Positions 45,574 to 54,643 of a DNA stretch of 64,000 nucleotides are shown one piece after another. A program made the translations under genes and the position numbers. The DNA comes from an uncultured Photobacterium sp. (GTDB lineage Bacteria > Pseudomonadota > Gammaproteobacteria > Enterobacterales > Vibrionaceae). Position 1 is the stretch's first letter. Every line of letters begins with the position of its first letter. The stretch lies in the NCBI RefSeq assembly GCF_947039875.1, contig NZ_CAMRAN010000011.1, forward strand, positions 1 to 64,000. Reading direction: 5' to 3'. Under the pieces are notes generated by a model, which worked only from the letters and a program-made list of their open reading frames with translations, did not search any database and had not been told where the DNA came from.

Positions 45574-45843
45574 ATGACTCCTGAAGCGTTTGTCGGTATT
45601 TTTCAAGAAGCGCTGTACATGGTGTTGATCATGGTGTGCGCAATTGTTATTCCGGGCTTATTAATTGGTTTGGTGGTCGCGGTATTTCAAGCGGCAACCT
45701 CGATTAACGAACAAACATTGAGTTTCCTGCCACGTTTAGTGGTGACGTTATTAGCACTGATGTTCTTTGGGCACATGATGACACGCATGTTGATGGATTA
45801 TTTTTTTCGTATTATCGATCAGATACCACAACTGCTGTACTAA
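45574..45843 (+). CDS. fliQ: Flagellar export gate protein FliQ
   Basis: An 89-residue protein of two transmembrane helices (VLIMVCAIVIPGLLIGLVVAVFQAATSINEQTLSFLPRLVVTLLALMFFGHMM), the normal size and sequence of FliQ. AGAGTAAGGAT precedes the ATG. Between fliP and fliR. Confidence 0.97.
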   Translation: MTPEAFVGIFQEALYMVLIMVCAIVIPGLLIGLVVAVFQAATSINEQTLSFLPRLVVTLLALMFFGHMMTRMLMDYFFRIIDQIPQLLY

Positions 45844-45895
45844 TTGTATTGATAGCAGCTCGCCACCGTGTTTGTCTCGTGAGTAGTCACCGTTT

Positions 45896-46678
45896 ATGCA
45901 CTATACCTCCAGCATATTATTAGAGTGGATTGCCAATTATTTTTGGCCGTTTACTCGTATTTCTTCAATGATGATGGCAATGACCTTTTTTGGGGCGCGT
46001 TTTGTGTCACCTAAAATTCGGCTATATCTGGCATTAGCGATCACTTTTACTGTGATGCCAATGCTACCTAAAGTGCCGACTGACATTGAGTTACTTTCTT
46101 TGGCCGGGTTTATTGTTACTACTCAACAAATCATTATTGGAGTGGCGATGGGGTTAGTGACCCAGTTTATTACGCAGACTTTTGTATTGTTAGGACAAAT
46201 TTTAGGCATGCAATCAAGCTTAGGTTTTGCCTCAATGGTGGATCCTGCTAATGGTCAAAATACCCCCGTATTGGGACAATTTTATATGTTTCTGGCGATA
46301 TTATTGTTCTTAGCCACTGACGGTCATTTGACGATGCTGAATGTGGTGGTGTTGAGTTTTACGACCTTACCTGTGGGCAGTAGTATGTTAGTTGCTGCTG
46401 ACTATCACCAATTAGCAGGGTGGTTTGGGCATATTTTTAAAGCTGGGGTTGATATGGCGCTGGCTGGTGTTATTGCACTATTAACCGTTAACCTGTCATT
46501 TGGCGTGATGACCCGTGCTGCGCCCCAGTTAAATATTTTCTCATTAGGCTTTTCATTTGCGTTGTTACTTGGGCTTGCGATCAGTTGGTTTATTGTGCTG
46601 GGGATCGTGCCGCAATATGAGGCTATTTGGCAAACAGGGCTCGATCAAGTTTGTCGTTTAGTTCGGCTAGATTGTTAA
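45896..46678 (+). CDS. fliR: Flagellar export gate protein FliR
   Basis: A 260-residue integral membrane protein with about six transmembrane segments and the FliR signature LGQILGMQSSLGFASMVDPANGQNTPVLGQFYMFLAILLFLATDGHLTMLNVVVLSF. It completes the FliPQR pore. Fifty-two bases after fliQ. Confidence 0.96.
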   Translation: MHYTSSILLEWIANYFWPFTRISSMMMAMTFFGARFVSPKIRLYLALAITFTVMPMLPKVPTDIELLSLAGFIVTTQQIIIGVAMGLVTQFITQTFVLLGQILGMQSSLGFASMVDPANGQNTPVLGQFYMFLAILLFLATDGHLTMLNVVVLSFTTLPVGSSMLVAADYHQLAGWFGHIFKAGVDMALAGVIALLTVNLSFGVMTRAAPQLNIFSLGFSFALLLGLAISWFIVLGIVPQYEAIWQTGLDQVCRLVRLDC

Positions 46679-46761
46679 CCGTAAATTCCGTTTTATAACG
46701 GCTTATTGCGCTGCTTATCTTTCTTATATTCACTTTTTTAATTCACCATGGACGAATCACA

Positions 46762-47892
46762 ATGTCGGATGCTGACGGTCAAGAACGTACCGAAGACGCC
46801 ACCGCGCGAAAACGCGAGCAGGCGCGAGAAAAAGGTCAAGTACCGCGCTCAAGAGAATTAGCCTCCGTAGCCGTATTGGTTTCGGGTGCTGTGGGTTTAA
46901 TGTGGTTTGGTGATGGATTAGGGACGGCATTAGGCAAGGTCATGAGTCGAATGTTTACTCTTAGTCGAGAGGAAGCATTTGATGTCCAGCTACTGTTTTC
47001 GGTAATTTCTACGGCGATATGGCAGGTGTTTTTACCGCTGGTTATTATTCTAGTGTTTTTATTTACGGCTGCCTTGATTGGAGCTGCGGGGCTTGGTGGC
47101 GTGCGCTTTTCTTCTGAAGCGGCGATGCCGAAATTATCAAAAATGAACCCAATGAGCGGCCTTAAACGCATGTTTGGCAGTCAAAGTTGGGTTGAATTAA
47201 TTAAATCGATACTCAAGGTTGGGTTAGTTGCCAGTGTGGCTGGATATTTAATTTATTCAAGTTTGAATGATTTTTTTCAGCTCAGTATCGAAACTTTTCC
47301 GGCTAATTATTTTCATGCCTTAGATATTCTATTGAATTTTGTATTGCTGATCTGTTGTTCGTTGCTGATTGTGGTGGCGATTGATGTGCCGTATCAAATT
47401 TGGCATTTTAGCGATCAATTAAAAATGACCAAGCAAGAAATTAAAGATGAATATAAAGACTCAGAAGGTAAGCCAGAAGTTAAAGGCCGTATTCGTATGC
47501 TACAGCGCGAAATGGCACAGCGACGGATGATGGCGGATGTTCCTCAAGCGGATGTTGTGATCACCAACCCTGAACACTTTTCAGTGGCATTGCGTTATGA
47601 TCCTAAATTAGATGCCGCGCCAGTAGTGATTGCCAAAGGGGGGGATCACTTAGCCCTTAAAATTCGTGAAATTGCCAATAAACACAATATTGATATTGTT
47701 CCTGCCGCACCATTAGCACGTGCGATTTACTATACCACTGAATTAGAACAACAAGTGCCTGATGGGTTGTTTGTTGCGGTTGCGCAAGTGCTTGCTTACG
47801 TTTTTCAATTAAAAGCTTATCGACGTGGTAAAGGACAAAAGCCTACTTTATCGGCAGCAGCAACAGAGATTCCACCAGAGCTACAGCATTAA
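46762..47892 (+). CDS. flhB: Flagellar export switch protein FlhB
   Basis: A 376-residue membrane protein with the N-terminal ERTEDATARKREQAREKGQVPRS motif, four transmembrane helices and the cytoplasmic domain that autocleaves and changes substrate specificity. The cleavage tetrapeptide is NPEH (N269-P270-E271-H272) where Salmonella FlhB has NPTH at the same numbers. The rest of the cytoplasmic domain is normal (FSVALRYDPKLDAAPVVIAKGGDHLALKIREIA). Last gene of the fliK operon. Confidence 0.97.
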   Translation: MSDADGQERTEDATARKREQAREKGQVPRSRELASVAVLVSGAVGLMWFGDGLGTALGKVMSRMFTLSREEAFDVQLLFSVISTAIWQVFLPLVIILVFLFTAALIGAAGLGGVRFSSEAAMPKLSKMNPMSGLKRMFGSQSWVELIKSILKVGLVASVAGYLIYSSLNDFFQLSIETFPANYFHALDILLNFVLLICCSLLIVVAIDVPYQIWHFSDQLKMTKQEIKDEYKDSEGKPEVKGRIRMLQREMAQRRMMADVPQADVVITNPEHFSVALRYDPKLDAAPVVIAKGGDHLALKIREIANKHNIDIVPAAPLARAIYYTTELEQQVPDGLFVAVAQVLAYVFQLKAYRRGKGQKPTLSAAATEIPPELQH

Positions 47893-47928
47893 TAAAATAA
47901 CAATGGCCGCTAACAGTATAATTTTACT

Positions 47929-47942
47929 GTCAAAATAATGGC
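47929..47942. promoter_or_regulatory. FlrA-box-like dyad near the flhA promoter
   Basis: GTCA-AAATAA-TGGC, seven of eight arm bases of the GTCA-N6-TGAC FleQ/FlrA box, eleven bases upstream of the sigma-54 -24 element of flhA. Confidence 0.35.
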
Positions 47943-47950
47943 ATAATTAT

Positions 47951-47968
47951 GCGGCATGATAATTGCTT
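47951..47968 (+). promoter_or_regulatory. Sigma-54 promoter of the flhA-cheW operon
   Basis: GCGGCATGATAATTGCTTA with GG at 47953-47954, ten bases, GC at 47965-47966; about 90 bases before the flhA ATG. Confidence 0.72.
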
Positions 47969-48055
47969 AACCATAAATCTTCGTGATGGTTTATGGTTCT
48001 ATCTAGAGTCATAACCTCACTTTTATGTAAATAATCGTGATTTGATGACAATAGA

Positions 48056-50152
48056 ATGAAGCTTTCAATTCCTTTTGCTTCGCGCTTACCGTTAGCGCGT
48101 TTACAGAATATGCCCGCTATTGGTGCACCAGTGATGGTGTTAGCCACCTTGGCGATGATTATTCTGCCAATGCCACCATTATTATTGGATATGACATTTA
48201 CCTTTAATATTGCGTTGTCATTAGTGGTGTTGTTAGTGACTGTTTACACCCGTCGTCCTCTCGATTTCGCCGCTTTTCCTACCGTATTACTTATTGCCAC
48301 CTTATTACGTTTAGCCCTTAACGTAGCTTCAACACGGGTGGTGTTATTGCATGGTCATGAAGGTTCTGATGCGGCAGGACAGGTCATTGATGCCTTTGGC
48401 TCGGTAGTGATTGGCGGTAACTATGCTGTGGGTTTGGTGGTATTCCTTATCCTTATGATTATCAATTTCATGGTTGTTACCAAAGGTGCTGGGCGTATTT
48501 CAGAAGTTAGTGCTCGCTTTACGCTAGATGCGTTACCCGGTAAACAAATGGCGATTGATGCAGATTTAAATGCGGGTCTTATTGATCAAGAGCAAGCACG
48601 AACGCGTCGTTTTGAAGTGACCAAAGAAGCGGATTTTTATGGTTCGATGGACGGTGCATCTAAGTTTGTTAAAGGGGATGCGATCGCTGGTATTTTGATT
48701 TTGTTTATCAATATTATTGGTGGCTTGATCATTGGTATGACGCAATATGGCTTAGGCTTTATGGAAGCGATGGAGATTTATAGTCTACTCACCATTGGTG
48801 ATGGCTTAGTCGCACAGATTCCATCGTTGTTGTTGTCTATTGGTGCCGCGATGTTGGTTACTCGTCAAAATACTGACGAGGATATGGGCCAGCAGATGTA
48901 TTTTCAGATGTTTAATAACCCTCAAGCCTTGATTATTACTGGGGTTATTTTATTTGTAATGGGGATTGTTCCTGGCATGCCCCATGTGCCGTTTTTACTG
49001 TTAGCTGCCATTATTGGTGGTGCAGCTTATTGGCGTTATAAGAAAGATAAAATAGCAGCATTAGTTGAAAAAGAACCACCAACACATGCGATGGCGCCAG
49101 CGCAGCCAATGAAAGAATTGTCATGGGATGATGTGCAGCCCGTAGATACCATTGGTCTTGAGGTGGGTTATCGACTTATTTCAATGGTAGATAAAGACCA
49201 AGGTGGTGAGTTGTTAGAGCGCGTTAAAGGCGTGCGTAAAAAGTTATCTCAAGATTTTGGTTTTCTCGTGCCTCCTGTCCATATTCGTGACAATTTGGAA
49301 CTCCCTCCTAATAGCTACCGTATCAGCCTGATGGGTGTTACCTGTGGCGAAGCTAATATTCATCCCAACATGGATTTAGCCATAAATCCCGGCCAAGTGT
49401 TTGGCAATATTGATGGTGAACGTACGCTCGATCCTGCTTTTGGTTTAGAAGCGGTGTGGATTCAAGTTTCTCAACGTGAACATGCACAGGCGCTAGGCTA
49501 CACAGTGGTGGATTCAGCTACTGTGCTGGCGACCCATTTAAGTCAATTACTCACTAACCATGCTGCTCAATTACTGGGCCATGAAGAAGTACAAAACTTA
49601 CTTGAAATGTTAGGGCAATCAACACCGAAATTAGTAGATGGTTTCGTGCCTGATCAATTGCCATTAGGGGCGGTAGTGAAGGTAATGCAAAACTTACTTA
49701 ATGAAGCTATTCCACTACGAGATATTCGAACCATTGTTCAAACCCTGTCTGAGTACTCCAGTAAGAGTCAAGATCCTGACATTTTAACCGCCGCTGCACG
49801 TATTGGATTAAAACGCTTAATTTGTCAGGAAATCAATGGAATAGAAGCAGAATTACCCGTCATTACTTTAGTCCCTGAGTTGGAACAGATATTGCATCAA
49901 ACGATGCAGTCTGCTGGGGGGGAGTCATCGGGTATTGAGCCTGGATTAGCCGAGCGTTTACAACGTTCACTAACAGAAGCAACACAACAACAAGAATTAA
50001 AAGGTGAACCTGCGGTGTTATTAACCTCCGGTGTTTTACGTTCTACCTTGGCAAAATTTGTCAAAAATACCATTCCGACCTTGAGAGTACTTTCTTATCA
50101 AGAAGTGCCCGATGAAAAGCAAATTCGAATTGTTAATGCGGTAGGTCATTAA
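48056..50152 (+). CDS. flhA: Flagellar export gate protein FlhA
   Basis: A 698-residue protein with about eight N-terminal transmembrane helices (residues 20-310), the FHIPEP-type cytoplasmic loop (TKGAGRISEVSARFTLDALPGKQMAIDADLNAG) and a large C-terminal domain (VGYRLISMVDKDQGGELLERVKGVRKKLSQDFGFLVPPVHIRDNL) that docks chaperone-substrate complexes. First gene of the operon with flhF, flhG and fliA. Confidence 0.97.
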   Translation: MKLSIPFASRLPLARLQNMPAIGAPVMVLATLAMIILPMPPLLLDMTFTFNIALSLVVLLVTVYTRRPLDFAAFPTVLLIATLLRLALNVASTRVVLLHGHEGSDAAGQVIDAFGSVVIGGNYAVGLVVFLILMIINFMVVTKGAGRISEVSARFTLDALPGKQMAIDADLNAGLIDQEQARTRRFEVTKEADFYGSMDGASKFVKGDAIAGILILFINIIGGLIIGMTQYGLGFMEAMEIYSLLTIGDGLVAQIPSLLLSIGAAMLVTRQNTDEDMGQQMYFQMFNNPQALIITGVILFVMGIVPGMPHVPFLLLAAIIGGAAYWRYKKDKIAALVEKEPPTHAMAPAQPMKELSWDDVQPVDTIGLEVGYRLISMVDKDQGGELLERVKGVRKKLSQDFGFLVPPVHIRDNLELPPNSYRISLMGVTCGEANIHPNMDLAINPGQVFGNIDGERTLDPAFGLEAVWIQVSQREHAQALGYTVVDSATVLATHLSQLLTNHAAQLLGHEEVQNLLEMLGQSTPKLVDGFVPDQLPLGAVVKVMQNLLNEAIPLRDIRTIVQTLSEYSSKSQDPDILTAAARIGLKRLICQEINGIEAELPVITLVPELEQILHQTMQSAGGESSGIEPGLAERLQRSLTEATQQQELKGEPAVLLTSGVLRSTLAKFVKNTIPTLRVLSYQEVPDEKQIRIVNAVGH

Positions 50153-50203
50153 TAATGTTGAAAGTGAACACTAATTTAAGCACTTGCTGATAGGGAACTA
50201 AGT

Positions 50204-51832
50204 TTGAAAATTAAACGATTTTTTGCCAAGGATATGAGAACCGCACTTAGCGAAGTCAAAGAAGAACTTGGCCCTGATGCGGTGATTATGTCAAATAAAA
50301 AAGTCTCGGGTGGGGTTGAGATAGTGGCTGCAGTTGATGCAGAAACAAGCCAACCAGTTGCAAAAACAAACCATGCCGTACGTGATGAATTAGAACAAGG
50401 TTTAGGCCAAGCAAGGCGAAAACTGGCGGATGATAAAGTTAATGTAACGCCTTCTGTTTCAAAGCAGTTTGCCAGCGTACTGCAAAATTATGCCGCAGCA
50501 ACAGAGGGGAGCGATAATATGGCCTCAGTGGATTCATTAACTGCCTTGTTGCAACGCCAATCTAAACATCAAACCCAGCATCAGCAACAATCAGCGCTAA
50601 ATAGCACTAATGAGTTAAGTCGCGATCAAGCTCGACAGCATTATTACCACAGCGAGAGTCATGAACAACAGCGTCAACACGCTAGCACCGACAGACAACG
50701 GTCGTTATCTCAGTCGAAACAGGCTCGTCGTTATGATGATTCGGCACAAGATCTCAATGTGGGGAATTATGTTCGTCCATCATCAAAACATTATGAACAC
50801 GAGACAAATGTTGGGCGTAATGACTATGCTAGTACCGCGCGTAAACCTCGTTTAGATCCGAGTCGTTATGAAGCAAAAAACATCAAAAAAGATGATGAAT
50901 TAGATGCGATGCGAGCCGATATCGTGTCTATTCGACGTTTATTAGAACATCAATTATCAGGGTTAATGTGGCAAGAAGTTGAACGCCAAGAACCGATGCG
51001 GGCGATGATGATCAAACGGCTTGAAAAGATGGGATTATCCGATCAATTAGCTGATCAATTAGCGTGCTATATACCGGAAGATTTGCCTACCAATGAAGCC
51101 TGGCCCGCTTTACTTGATTTATTAGCCGATCAATTAGTAACCACAGACGACTGTATTTTAGAAAATGGTGGCGTGGTGGCATTACTTGGCCCGACAGGGG
51201 TTGGAAAAACTACCACAGTTGCCAAACTAGCGGCACGAGCTGCGATGGAGTTTGGTCCTCAACAAATAGCGTTAGTGACCACCGATAATTACCGTATTGG
51301 CGCCCATGAACAATTGGCCACTTATGGCCGAATTATGGGGTGTCCTGTAAGAGTTGCTAAAGATGCACAGGAACTGGCCGATATACTTCATCAGTTGCGT
51401 CATCGTCGATTAGTGCTGCTTGATACCGCCGGTATGGGTCAACGCGATATTCGTTTGTCAGAACAATTAGATACCTTAATGCAAAATAGCGGCGCTAAAA
51501 TCCGCAGCTATTTAGTGATGCCTGCGACATCCCAACGACGAGTACTACAAGAAACACTTGAACATTTTCGTCGTATTCCATTATCGGGCTGTGTATTAAC
51601 CAAGTTGGATGAATCGTTGAGTTTGGGTGAAATCATCGGTGTCGCTATTCAAAATGCGTTACCGATTGCCTATTTAGCGGATGGTCAACGGGTTCCTGAA
51701 GACTTGAAAGTAGCGACCGGGAATTATCTCGTTTCGCGCGCAAATGAGTTGTTAGAACTAGAACTGTCACAGCAATCTCATCTCTGGTCTAGTGATAGCT
51801 CAGATAACATTTCGGCTGATTTTTATGACTGA
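50204..51832 (+). CDS. flhF: Flagellar polar localisation GTPase FlhF
   Basis: A 542-residue SRP-type GTPase starting at TTG with AGGGA upstream; the N-terminus MKIKRFFAKDMRTALSEVKEELGPDAVIMSNKKV fixes the start. A long low-complexity Gln/Ser/His linker follows (about residues 60-230) and then the N-G domain with P-loop GPTGVGKTTTVAKLA, DNYRIGAHEQL, LLDTAGMGQRD and TKLDESLSLGE. FlhF marks the cell pole where the flagellum forms. Confidence 0.96.
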   Translation: MKIKRFFAKDMRTALSEVKEELGPDAVIMSNKKVSGGVEIVAAVDAETSQPVAKTNHAVRDELEQGLGQARRKLADDKVNVTPSVSKQFASVLQNYAAATEGSDNMASVDSLTALLQRQSKHQTQHQQQSALNSTNELSRDQARQHYYHSESHEQQRQHASTDRQRSLSQSKQARRYDDSAQDLNVGNYVRPSSKHYEHETNVGRNDYASTARKPRLDPSRYEAKNIKKDDELDAMRADIVSIRRLLEHQLSGLMWQEVERQEPMRAMMIKRLEKMGLSDQLADQLACYIPEDLPTNEAWPALLDLLADQLVTTDDCILENGGVVALLGPTGVGKTTTVAKLAARAAMEFGPQQIALVTTDNYRIGAHEQLATYGRIMGCPVRVAKDAQELADILHQLRHRRLVLLDTAGMGQRDIRLSEQLDTLMQNSGAKIRSYLVMPATSQRRVLQETLEHFRRIPLSGCVLTKLDESLSLGEIIGVAIQNALPIAYLADGQRVPEDLKVATGNYLVSRANELLELELSQQSHLWSSDSSDNISADFYD

Positions 51833-52715
51833 GAACATCATGTACGATCAAGCGAGTGGTTTACGTCGAATGACCCAATTAACGTCGACGAAGGTCATTA
51901 CGATTACAGGTGGTAAAGGGGGCGTAGGTAAAACCAATGTCACTCTTAATATGGCAATTTCAATGGCGCGTCAAGGCAAGCGGGTCATGGTACTTGATGC
52001 TGATCTTGGATTGGCGAATGTTGATGTAATGCTTGGTTTACGTGCAGGACGCAATCTGTCGCATGTATTGGCGGGAATGTGTGAACTTGAAGACATTATT
52101 ATCGAAGGCCCTTACGGCGTAAAAATTATACCTTCGGCTTCAGGTACTCAAAATATGGCTGAATTAACCCCGACGCAACATATAGGGTTAATTCGAGCAT
52201 TCAGCAACTTACAGTATGATATTGATTTTTTCTTAGTTGATACTGCCGCGGGTATTTCAGACATGGTGCTGAGTTTTGCTCGTGCTGCTCAAGACATCAT
52301 TATTGTGGTTTGTGATGAACCGACTTCGATCACAGATGCATACGCATTAATGAAAATTTTGAGTCGTGAGTATGATATTCAACGGTTTAAGATTGTGGCT
52401 AACATGGTACGTAGTTATCGTGAAGGGCGTGATTTATTCATTAAGCTAACTCGAGTAACCGAACGTTTTCTTGATGCTAACCTTGAGCTCGCGGCATGTA
52501 TTCCACTTGATGACAATGTTCGCCAAGCGGTTAAACGCCAAAAAATAGTGGTCGAAGCATTCCCACACAGTCCGGCGGCATTAGCATTAAATTCATTAGC
52601 ATCAAAAGCAATGACATGGCCACTTCCGCATCACCCCGGCGGACATTTAGAGTTTTTTGTTGAACGATTGTTGGTGCACAAACCACGAGCCATGGAGGCT
52701 ACTTTTCGTGAATAA
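51825..52715 (+). CDS. flhG: Flagellar number regulator FlhG (MinD-like ATPase)
   Basis: A 296-residue MinD/ParA-type ATPase. The N-terminal DQAxGLR motif (MYDQASGLRRM), which stimulates FlhF GTPase in this family, precedes the deviant Walker A GGKGGVGKTNVTL and the D-loop VLDADLGLANVDVMLG. It limits flagella to one by restraining FlhF and FlrA. ATG 51825 overlaps the flhF stop by eight bases; ATG 51840 in the same frame (before YDQ) is possible. Confidence 0.95.
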   Translation: MTENIMYDQASGLRRMTQLTSTKVITITGGKGGVGKTNVTLNMAISMARQGKRVMVLDADLGLANVDVMLGLRAGRNLSHVLAGMCELEDIIIEGPYGVKIIPSASGTQNMAELTPTQHIGLIRAFSNLQYDIDFFLVDTAAGISDMVLSFARAAQDIIIVVCDEPTSITDAYALMKILSREYDIQRFKIVANMVRSYREGRDLFIKLTRVTERFLDANLELAACIPLDDNVRQAVKRQKIVVEAFPHSPAALALNSLASKAMTWPLPHHPGGHLEFFVERLLVHKPRAMEATFRE

Positions 52716-53430
52716 AACGTTAACTTATAGCCGTTACCAACAAAGCCCACAGGCGTTTATTGAGCGTTATTCGACGTTGGTTAAACGAATAGCTCATCAC
52801 TTAATGGCACGGTTACCACCCAGTGTTTTAGTCGAAGACTTAATTCAATCTGGCATGATTGGCTTATTAGAAGCGCAACAGAATTATGATCCCACTAAAG
52901 GGGCTAGTTTTGAAACCTTTGCTGGAATTCGTATTCGTGGTGCGATGCTAGATGATATTCGACGTGGTGATTGGGTACCGCGATCTGTATACAAACATAG
53001 TCGGCGTATTAGTGATGCGATTGCAAAACTAGAGCACAACCTTGGACGAGATCCAACGGACATTGAAATATCACAGTTTCTAGAGATGCCGCTAGAGCAA
53101 TATCATCAAGCATTAAATGACGTTAATTGTGGCCGTATTATGGGTATTGCCGATCTTGCTGGTGGTGAAGAAACCATGATGCATGAGGATGATATTGATC
53201 AAAATATGCCGTTGCAGAATGTTGTTGATGATAGTTTTCGCCATAGTTTAGCTGCGGCGATCAAAACCTTACCAGAACGTGAAGCCTTGGTGTTATCGCT
53301 GTATTACGACGAAGAAATGAATTTAAAAGAAATTGGTGCTGTTATTGGTGTCAGTGAATCACGTATTTGTCAGATTCATAGCCAAGCGATGCAGCGCTTA
53401 CGAGCTAAATTACAAGCTTGGGCTGCCTAA
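52708..53430 (+). CDS. fliA: RNA polymerase sigma-28 factor FliA
   Basis: A 240-residue flagellar sigma factor. Region 2 (YSTLVKRIAHHLMARLPPSVLVEDLIQSGMIGLLEAQQNYDPTKGASFETFAGIRIRGAMLDDIRR), region 3 and region 4 (LPEREALVLSLYYDEEMNLKEIGAVIGVSESRICQIHSQAMQRLRAKL) are complete. GTG 52708 is selected because GGAGG (52694-52698) lies nine bases upstream; it overlaps flhG by eight bases. It drives late genes such as flgM and the flagellin gene and is restrained by FlgM. Confidence 0.96.
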   Translation: MNKTLTYSRYQQSPQAFIERYSTLVKRIAHHLMARLPPSVLVEDLIQSGMIGLLEAQQNYDPTKGASFETFAGIRIRGAMLDDIRRGDWVPRSVYKHSRRISDAIAKLEHNLGRDPTDIEISQFLEMPLEQYHQALNDVNCGRIMGIADLAGGEETMMHEDDIDQNMPLQNVVDDSFRHSLAAAIKTLPEREALVLSLYYDEEMNLKEIGAVIGVSESRICQIHSQAMQRLRAKLQAWAA

Positions 53431-53499
53431 TTTCAATAAAACATAAACCATAATTATTTTATAACTAAGAACAACACAGGTTTCGCTGTGGAGGCAATT

Positions 53500-53883
53500 T
53501 TGAATACAAACATGAAAATTCTTATTGTTGATGATTTTTCAACAATGCGTCGAATTGTAAAAAATTTACTGCGTGATTTAGGGTTTAATAACACAGTAGA
53601 AGCAGATGATGGTTTAACAGCACTACCACTATTAAAACGTGGTGATTTTGATTTTGTAGTAACAGATTGGAATATGCCAGGAATGCAAGGTATTGATTTG
53701 TTACGTCAGATTCGTGCGGATGAGCAATTAAAGCATTTACCTGTGTTAATGATTACAGCTGAAGCTAAACGTGAGCAAATCATTGAGGCCGCTCAAGCTG
53801 GCGTTAATGGTTATATTGTAAAACCGTTTAATGCAGTGACATTAAAAGAAAAACTAGCAAAGATTTTTGAACGATTACAATAG
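53500..53883 (+). CDS. cheY: Chemotaxis response regulator CheY
   Basis: A 127-residue single receiver domain ([41 protein letters not shown]) with the phospho-acceptor Asp in [11 protein letters not shown] (D56 here), Thr in [11 protein letters not shown] and Lys in YIVKPF. CheY-P binds FliM and changes motor direction. The start is ambiguous: TTG 53500 has GGAGG five bases upstream, GTG 53488 in the same frame gives a 131-residue form seen in some Vibrio annotations, and ATG 53512 lies farther off. Confidence 0.96.
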   Translation: MNTNMKILIVDDFSTMRRIVKNLLRDLGFNNTVEADDGLTALPLLKRGDFDFVVTDWNMPGMQGIDLLRQIRADEQLKHLPVLMITAEAKREQIIEAAQAGVNGYIVKPFNAVTLKEKLAKIFERLQ

Positions 53884-53914
53884 TGATTGTGTTTTGGCAT
53901 AGGGAAATATAACC

Positions 53915-54634
53915 ATGATTTCATTGGAGCAAGCACAGCAGTTAGTGGTGTTGCTTGAACAAAACCAGCAACAACAAGCCAATACACTCGTGCAAACTTT
54001 AGTTGAACGTCATCATGCGCCTATGTATGAGGAAGTTGGAAAAATGACTCGCCAGTTACACGATTCATTGGTGAGTTTTCGGCTGGATCCTCGCTGGAAC
54101 GATTTAGCGAGAACCGATATTCCTGATGCGCGCGACAGTTTATCTTATGTAATTGATAAAACAGAAGCAGCGGCAAACCGAACTATGGATGCGGTTGAAA
54201 TAACCTTGCCGATTGCTGAGCAATTGCAACAAACATTACATAGCCTGCATCCGCAATGGCAGCGCTTAATGGTGGGGCAAATTGCGTTAACTGATTTTAA
54301 ACAGCTTTGTCATGATATTAATGCGTTACTGCTTCAAGTTGATCAAGATAGCTCACTATTACGAGAGCATTTAACCGATATTTTAATGGCACAAGATTTT
54401 CAAGATCTTACTGGGCAAGTCATACGACGAGTGATCACCTTGGTGCATGAAGTTGAAGATCGAATGTTGGATATTCTGCAAGCATTTGGAATAGAACAAG
54501 CATCATCTTCTAGCGTAGAGTTGCTGCCATTAGGGGTTACTGCGGAAGGACCTATTATTAATCCTCAGCAACGTAAAGATACGGTTTCATCGCAAGATGA
54601 TGTTGATGATTTACTTTCAAGCCTTGGATTTTAG
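53915..54634 (+). CDS. cheZ: CheY-P phosphatase CheZ
   Basis: A 239-residue helical protein. The active-site helix AQDFQDLTGQVIRRVITLVHEVEDRMLDIL contains the conserved Asp/Gln residues, and the C-terminal DDVDDLLSSLGF is the CheY-binding tail. It ends signalling by dephosphorylating CheY-P. Ten bases before cheA. Confidence 0.96.
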   Translation: MISLEQAQQLVVLLEQNQQQQANTLVQTLVERHHAPMYEEVGKMTRQLHDSLVSFRLDPRWNDLARTDIPDARDSLSYVIDKTEAAANRTMDAVEITLPIAEQLQQTLHSLHPQWQRLMVGQIALTDFKQLCHDINALLLQVDQDSSLLREHLTDILMAQDFQDLTGQVIRRVITLVHEVEDRMLDILQAFGIEQASSSSVELLPLGVTAEGPIINPQQRKDTVSSQDDVDDLLSSLGF

Positions 54635-54643
54635 AGGGAATTT

